A stretch of 64,000 nt of DNA, from the NCBI GenBank assembly GCA_009760885.1, contig CM019718.1:29829030-29893029 (forward strand), given 5' to 3'. The stretch's first letter is position 1. The number at the start of each line of letters is the position of its first letter. The notes under the pieces are model-generated. The model ran no database searches. It saw only the letters and a program-made list of their open reading frames with translations, and was not told the origin of the DNA. The translations under genes and the position numbers were made by a program. The stretch is from Achatina immaculata. Taxonomy: Eukaryota; Mollusca; Gastropoda; Stylommatophora; Achatinidae. Below are positions 25,501 through 31,500 of the stretch, piece after piece.

Positions 25501-28500
25501 CACCTTTCTTCATTGGCCGGGAGGAGCACCGGCTCCACGCACGGCAGCTGAAGAATCTCGCCAACAGCGTGGTCATAGGACATGTCCTTATGCCTCTGAA
25601 ATCACAATAAATACTGAAATTTCTCCGGTAAAACATCTATTTCACTCGATTGTTAGCCACGCTTTAGACTGAACTATGAAAGGTCACCAGACATGTGCAG
25701 ATAAATCGTGTACAATAAAAAGTTTTACAATAGTTTTACGTTGCAACGAAACAAAATTGCTATAACGAACATGGCAGTCACTAGACTAACAGGAAGTTAT
25801 CACGATATCGACTATGGCAGGGAAAGAGTTAAGATGGAGCAAGTAATAGAATTTGTTTCTTTTATTATCAACATTTTTGTTTAACTATTTACAACTTGTT
25901 TCTGTTATTATCAACAACGTTTTTGTTTAACCATTTATAACTTGTTTCTGTTACTATCAACAATGTTTCTGGGAGCTGGGGTATTATGTTGTAAAATTGT
26001 GGCTAAACTGATAACATTATAATATGGAATTGTGTGTACTGAGTTCTTAGTGACAAGCATTTAAAAAAAAATGAAAATGGCACAGGTTGATGACAAAATA
26101 TCTGGAGTTTGCTTTTTCTCCTAAAAATTCAGGGTTTATATGAGGTGGTCAAAGAATTACAAAATATTTCTTAAAACATATCAATATTTTAGCCACCACA
26201 GCATAATATACGTCAGTGTAGGTTAATAGGGAGTAAAGAGGCCAAAGTTTGGTAACACCACCACAATGAAGCAAATTTTCAGTTTCCTTGACTTATTCCT
26301 TTTGATACTCATCTCAGCTGTGTGAGCTGTTCACCGAAGTCTTCAACTGGCTCCCGCTGGCCCACTGTATAAACAAGAAAATATTAGTAGGTTCTCGTGG
26401 TGTATAATTTTAATGTTTACGTTTGAATTTTAGCTGTTGTTATTTATTTTGTTTTAATGTTGATGTGAAAATGTGATGCAAGATGTAGTGAAATTGTTTT
26501 GATTATGAGTCTTTACTGGTTTTTTTTTTTTTTTAATAAAGCTGGAATCAAATATGTTTTCAAAGTCAAAGAAGTGTTTAATATGTAACTAAAAATTTAA
26601 TCATAATCATCTTGAAATATCATCCTTATAGATTGTTTGAAAAAGATAAAAGTTCAAATATTATCTGATTTTTATTCCAAGAAGTGATTTCTCTGGCAGT
26701 CAAGTGAACGTTGCTGATTTTGTTTCAGGTGATGCATGGAGGGTTATTCTCCTCTGATGATGTAACGTTAGATGATATAGCTAAGACATACAGGAACAGG
26801 CAGCCACCAGAGAATGGTATGTCGTTTACACATATGAGATTTTTTTTTTTTCTTTCAGTCAAATTTTCTCACAGTAGTTATTGAAATGTGTGAAAGATTC
26901 ATACAAAGATTAATCAGATGAAAGTTAGAAATTGCAAAGAAATTTTTCAAAAGAAAAGATAGAAATCCCTTAGTAGTACTAACTGTTAGCGCTAAGATCG
27001 GCGACATCAGTAAGCATCAAGCAAGAACAGCGCTTGGCAAGCAAGAACTGGATGACAGAATGCACTTATTCCCTGGAGTATGTATGAAGCATAGCTGCCA
27101 TCTTGACATGCGCTGTTCTTGCTTGATGCTGTTGAACTGTACTACCCCATCCACCCTATAGTCCTGATTTAGCATCCTCTGATTTCCATCTATTTGGTCC
27201 ACTTAAAGATGCACTCTGAGGGGTAAGATTTGAAGATGATGAAGGAGTGATTAATGCAGTGAAGAAATGGCTACATAATCAAGAGAAAATCTGGTATAGG
27301 CTAGGAATACATGCACTTGTTTCGTGCTGGCGTAAAGCTGTACAAGTTGATTGGTATTATGTTGAATAACACCAATGTTTACATGACATATCCATGTATA
27401 GTGTGGTTAAATTTCATGCTTTTTGAATAAACAGCTCCTGAGAAAAACCATGTGGTGCACTACTTTCTTAACTCCCCTCATATGTAACTGTTGCTTATTT
27501 AGCCTGAATAAACAAGCTGTAGTCATCAGAAGTTGAAATGAAATATGATTTTTACTTTGGTTACTTTTCACGGTTAAATTTTACCTTCCCACATGGACAA
27601 CATTAAAGTCTTAGAATTTTATTTCTCACAAAAAAATACACCGTTCACTGATTATTTTATAAATTTTGAGATGATTTAGAAAGCTATGTTTCAGTTTTTT
27701 TTCTTTACATGTTTTTATGTTTTAGTTTAAATCAAGTGGTATGTTCTTGACCTCGATTCGCTACAGTTAGCTGTCTCTGTAAAACTTAAGCCTGATATAT
27801 TATGTAATACTAGCTGATTACCCGGTGTGAAGCCTGATATGTTATGTAATACTAGCTGATTACCCGGTGTTGCTCGGGAATTTATTAATTATTAATACTG
27901 TGGTGTGTATTTGATATCGCCATATTTCTCCCACGGACAACCTTATGTTGCTTGCTTAAGGGTGGGTTCACCCAAGAATTTATTCTTGCTCCTGGAGGTG
28001 AAACTAAAATATATATAATCAAGTTTAGAATTAAATTAATATTATAGTGAATTTGTAAAAGACTTTACTCTATATTGTGTAGACTGCCCCTGTGACTTGT
28101 TGATTGTCTTCTTCTTCTTCTTCTTCGTTCACTTCTACCACCAAAAACCGCACTGTGTACCTACTGAATTCACGCATGTGGTCCTCGTTAGGTCCCGTGG
28201 TCCCCTGTGTGGTCCAAAATAGACCACACGAGTTCCACGAAAGGACCACAAGGTGTTCAGAGTATCCCAGTGCTTTAGCCTGTATTCTTGGTGGGTCTCG
28301 GAAGCGGGATTGCGTGACACCGTGGTTTTCATTGCACCAGTTTGGTCTAGGGTTGGACTTTCTCACCGGAAGACCTCGGCGTGTTTGGAATATCAGTGCA
28401 TCCCCGCTGGGTGAGAGGCGTTAGCCCACCCAGGCCAGAGTTGGACTTTCTCACCGGAAAACCTCGACGTGTTTTGAGATACCCATGTATCACCGCCGGG

Positions 28501-31500
28501 TGAGAGGTGGTTACCCATCCAGTCCAGGGTTGGACTTTCTCACCGGAAAACCTCAGCGTGATTAGGATACGCAGACATCCCCGCTGGGTGAGAGGTGGTT
28601 GCCTATCTAGACTTCCCTGGTCCAGTGTCTCCGACTTCAGCATTTTGCAGTCGTGGCCGCTACCCTTCCTAGTTGTGCCCAGGATGGAGCTTTTGTCCAG
28701 GAGGATGAATCCTCGCCACTAGTGACTTCTACCCCTGGGTTGAGCCGGTTTAGGCATTATCCCAGTATGGGCGTGTTTGGGACGGGACGGACCTCTAGGG
28801 CAGAGGTACTGTGACATTCATAGCCTTCAAGATTCACCCCTGGTATGAGCCGGTTTAGGCAAAATTCACCAGTATGGGTGGTTATCAGGCGTTACCGACC
28901 TCTAGAGCGGAGGTGGCATGACATGTCTAGCCATCGAGTTCGACCCCTGGTGTGTGCCGGTTTAGGCATATTTCACCAGTGTAGGTGTATTTCGGACGTA
29001 GGCGGCCTCTAGAGCAGAGGTGCCGTGGTATAGTTCTCGTAGCGATACTACTGGACATATCAGCTTAAACTTCACTTTCCACCACCTTTTCCCATCGGCG
29101 CCGCACAGCAACCTTTATTTCCGCATTTACTTCCTTAACCGGGAGGAGCTTCACTCCACGCACTGCATTTGAAAAGTTAAGCCAGCAGTGACTTAACCTC
29201 TGGGACAAGCTGGTTCATGCATTTCACCCGATATGACTGCATTCAGGACGTGGCTGACCTCCAGACCAGAGGTGCCGTGATTTGACTGTTTGCTTCGCTT
29301 TATTCTTTCAACCACCTTTTCCGCAGTGATGCTGCGCGGCAACCTCATCTGCAAATTTCTTCATTGGCCGGGAAGAGCACCGCTCCACGCACGGCAGCTG
29401 AAGATCTCGCCAACAGCGGCAGATGAGCTACCAAACGTGACACTCATCTACCCTAAGTAACTGGTTTTCAGGCGCCAGATATTCGCCCTCGCCCCTTCTC
29501 CTGTCAGTTTAAAACAGTTCTGCCACGGGAAGGCCAGGAGCTGGACTTGACTGCCAGAGGCTGTTTGTGGCGCGTTTGCAGTCCTTAGAACCACTTGTTG
29601 ATTGTGAATGAGAACACGTTTCACTGGAAATTGCAATCTCGGAATGAGTGGTATCCATGGGCTAAAAACTGCTTCACGCTCTCCTTGTCCTATTAAGATA
29701 GTTGCTTCAGCTACATTGCCCAACGTCCTGTTTACACACAGCCTTGTGCCATTGCAAAGTTTTGGCGGGTCAAGGTTACATACCCTAATTTTCACTCCCC
29801 ATGCAGATGGAGGCTGAACTTGCATGTAAATGGCATCGAGAGTGTCACTACTCATCTCAGCGACCCCGAAAACTATGGACTCGACACTAATATCAGTTGT
29901 TTTCAGTCACTTTTACATGTCACCCCATCCCACCCCTCCTCACCCCAAACACCCCATCCCACCCCCCCCCCCCCAATGCTGATGGGGGCTGAACTTGGAC
30001 TTAAACGGCATCGGGAGTGTCACTGTTCATCTCAGCGACCCCGAAAACTGTGGATTCATCACTAATATTGGTCATTTTAGATTATTTTTACATTTCGTTC
30101 CCATCCCACCCCTACTCCCAAACCTCGCTAGGGGTGTCTTATCCCCACAGTATTTTTTTCATATGTGTACCAACTTTGGTTGAAATTGCTCCAGGCGTTC
30201 CAGGGTTATGCCAGAACATACATACATACATGCATACACACACACACACCCACATCCATTTGTATATATATAGATAACGTAATTGGACAACGAAGCAAAA
30301 CAGTTTGCACGTGCACATGCCCTTCATTTTTCTCTTCACATTGTATAATTAATGGAGGGAGGGTTACACAGATTAAAAATATTTTGGCATTAAGTAAGTA
30401 ATTGATGTTTATTAGATAGTCATTGCTTTGTATAACTTAAATAATTGAGTTCATTTTGAAATGTGACCATTGATTTCCAAATTGCCACCCAACTGTTGCA
30501 CGTTGTTTCCAAACTGCCACCCAACTGTTGCACGTTGTTTCCACAGGTATAATGTGTGAGCTCCTGTGGTCAGACCCACAGCCACAGAATGGCCGTGCAC
30601 CAAGCAAGCGAGGTGTGGGAGTACAGTTTGGACCAGACATCACTAAGAAGTTTTTAGAGAAGAATAAACTTGAGTACATTGTTCGCAGCCACGAGGTTAA
30701 GAACGAAGGTTACGAGAGCATGCACAATGACAAGTGCATCACAGTTTTCTCAGCGCCAAACTACTGGTGAGAACACATTACATTTATGTTACATTTGTGT
30801 TGCATATTTGTAATATGTTGTAGATGTGAAATTTTGACTATCTCTCTAGTTCATGGACCAGATAATTGTGCTGTAATTCAGCCATCTTCACTCTCCTTGT
30901 GAATGCCTTTGTGTATAATTTTGAAGGCTGATAGTGGCTACCCTCCCACTGTGGCATCGCTGGAAACTAAAAAACTGATGCCCTAGCCAAACATGGCAAC
31001 AGAATAGAACAAACCAGCCACCAAGTCAGTTTCAGGGAGGCCAAGACCATTTTATGAAGCCACTATGACCAAATGTGGGCCAAGAGGCTGGGTGCAGGCA
31101 GTGGGCTGGCCACTGCAGGCTGCTGAGTCATCTCCACAGACTCGGGAGCTCACATGCAGACAAATGCCCCTGCAGGGGCAGAGCACAGACTCCAGAACAT
31201 GTTCTCTAAGAGTGCCCAACTTCTAAAGATCTACGCAGCCAGACATGGCCACGTGGCTCGGGCCTGAGGGAGAATTTATGGGGCTGCCGGGAGGACCTGG
31301 AAAGGACGACTTCATCCTGGTGACCAGGTTCAACTTTAGCATAACCAAGAACTTGAATGAAGAAGAAGAAGGCTGGTTCATGCTTCAAACTTGGGTAATT
31401 TTTTTACAGTGGAGGGTAGACCAGGCTGATATCCTGAATGCTCTCAGAGAAGACTAGAGAAGCTGGTCGAATTGTCGATTCAAGCAACAGCTATGACTCT

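Noticed and set aside
26305..26317. Using the AG at 26316-26317 as the exon 10 acceptor
   Set aside because: It follows the branch A by 26 nt, changes phase from 2 to 0 and deletes the conserved YSSQ.
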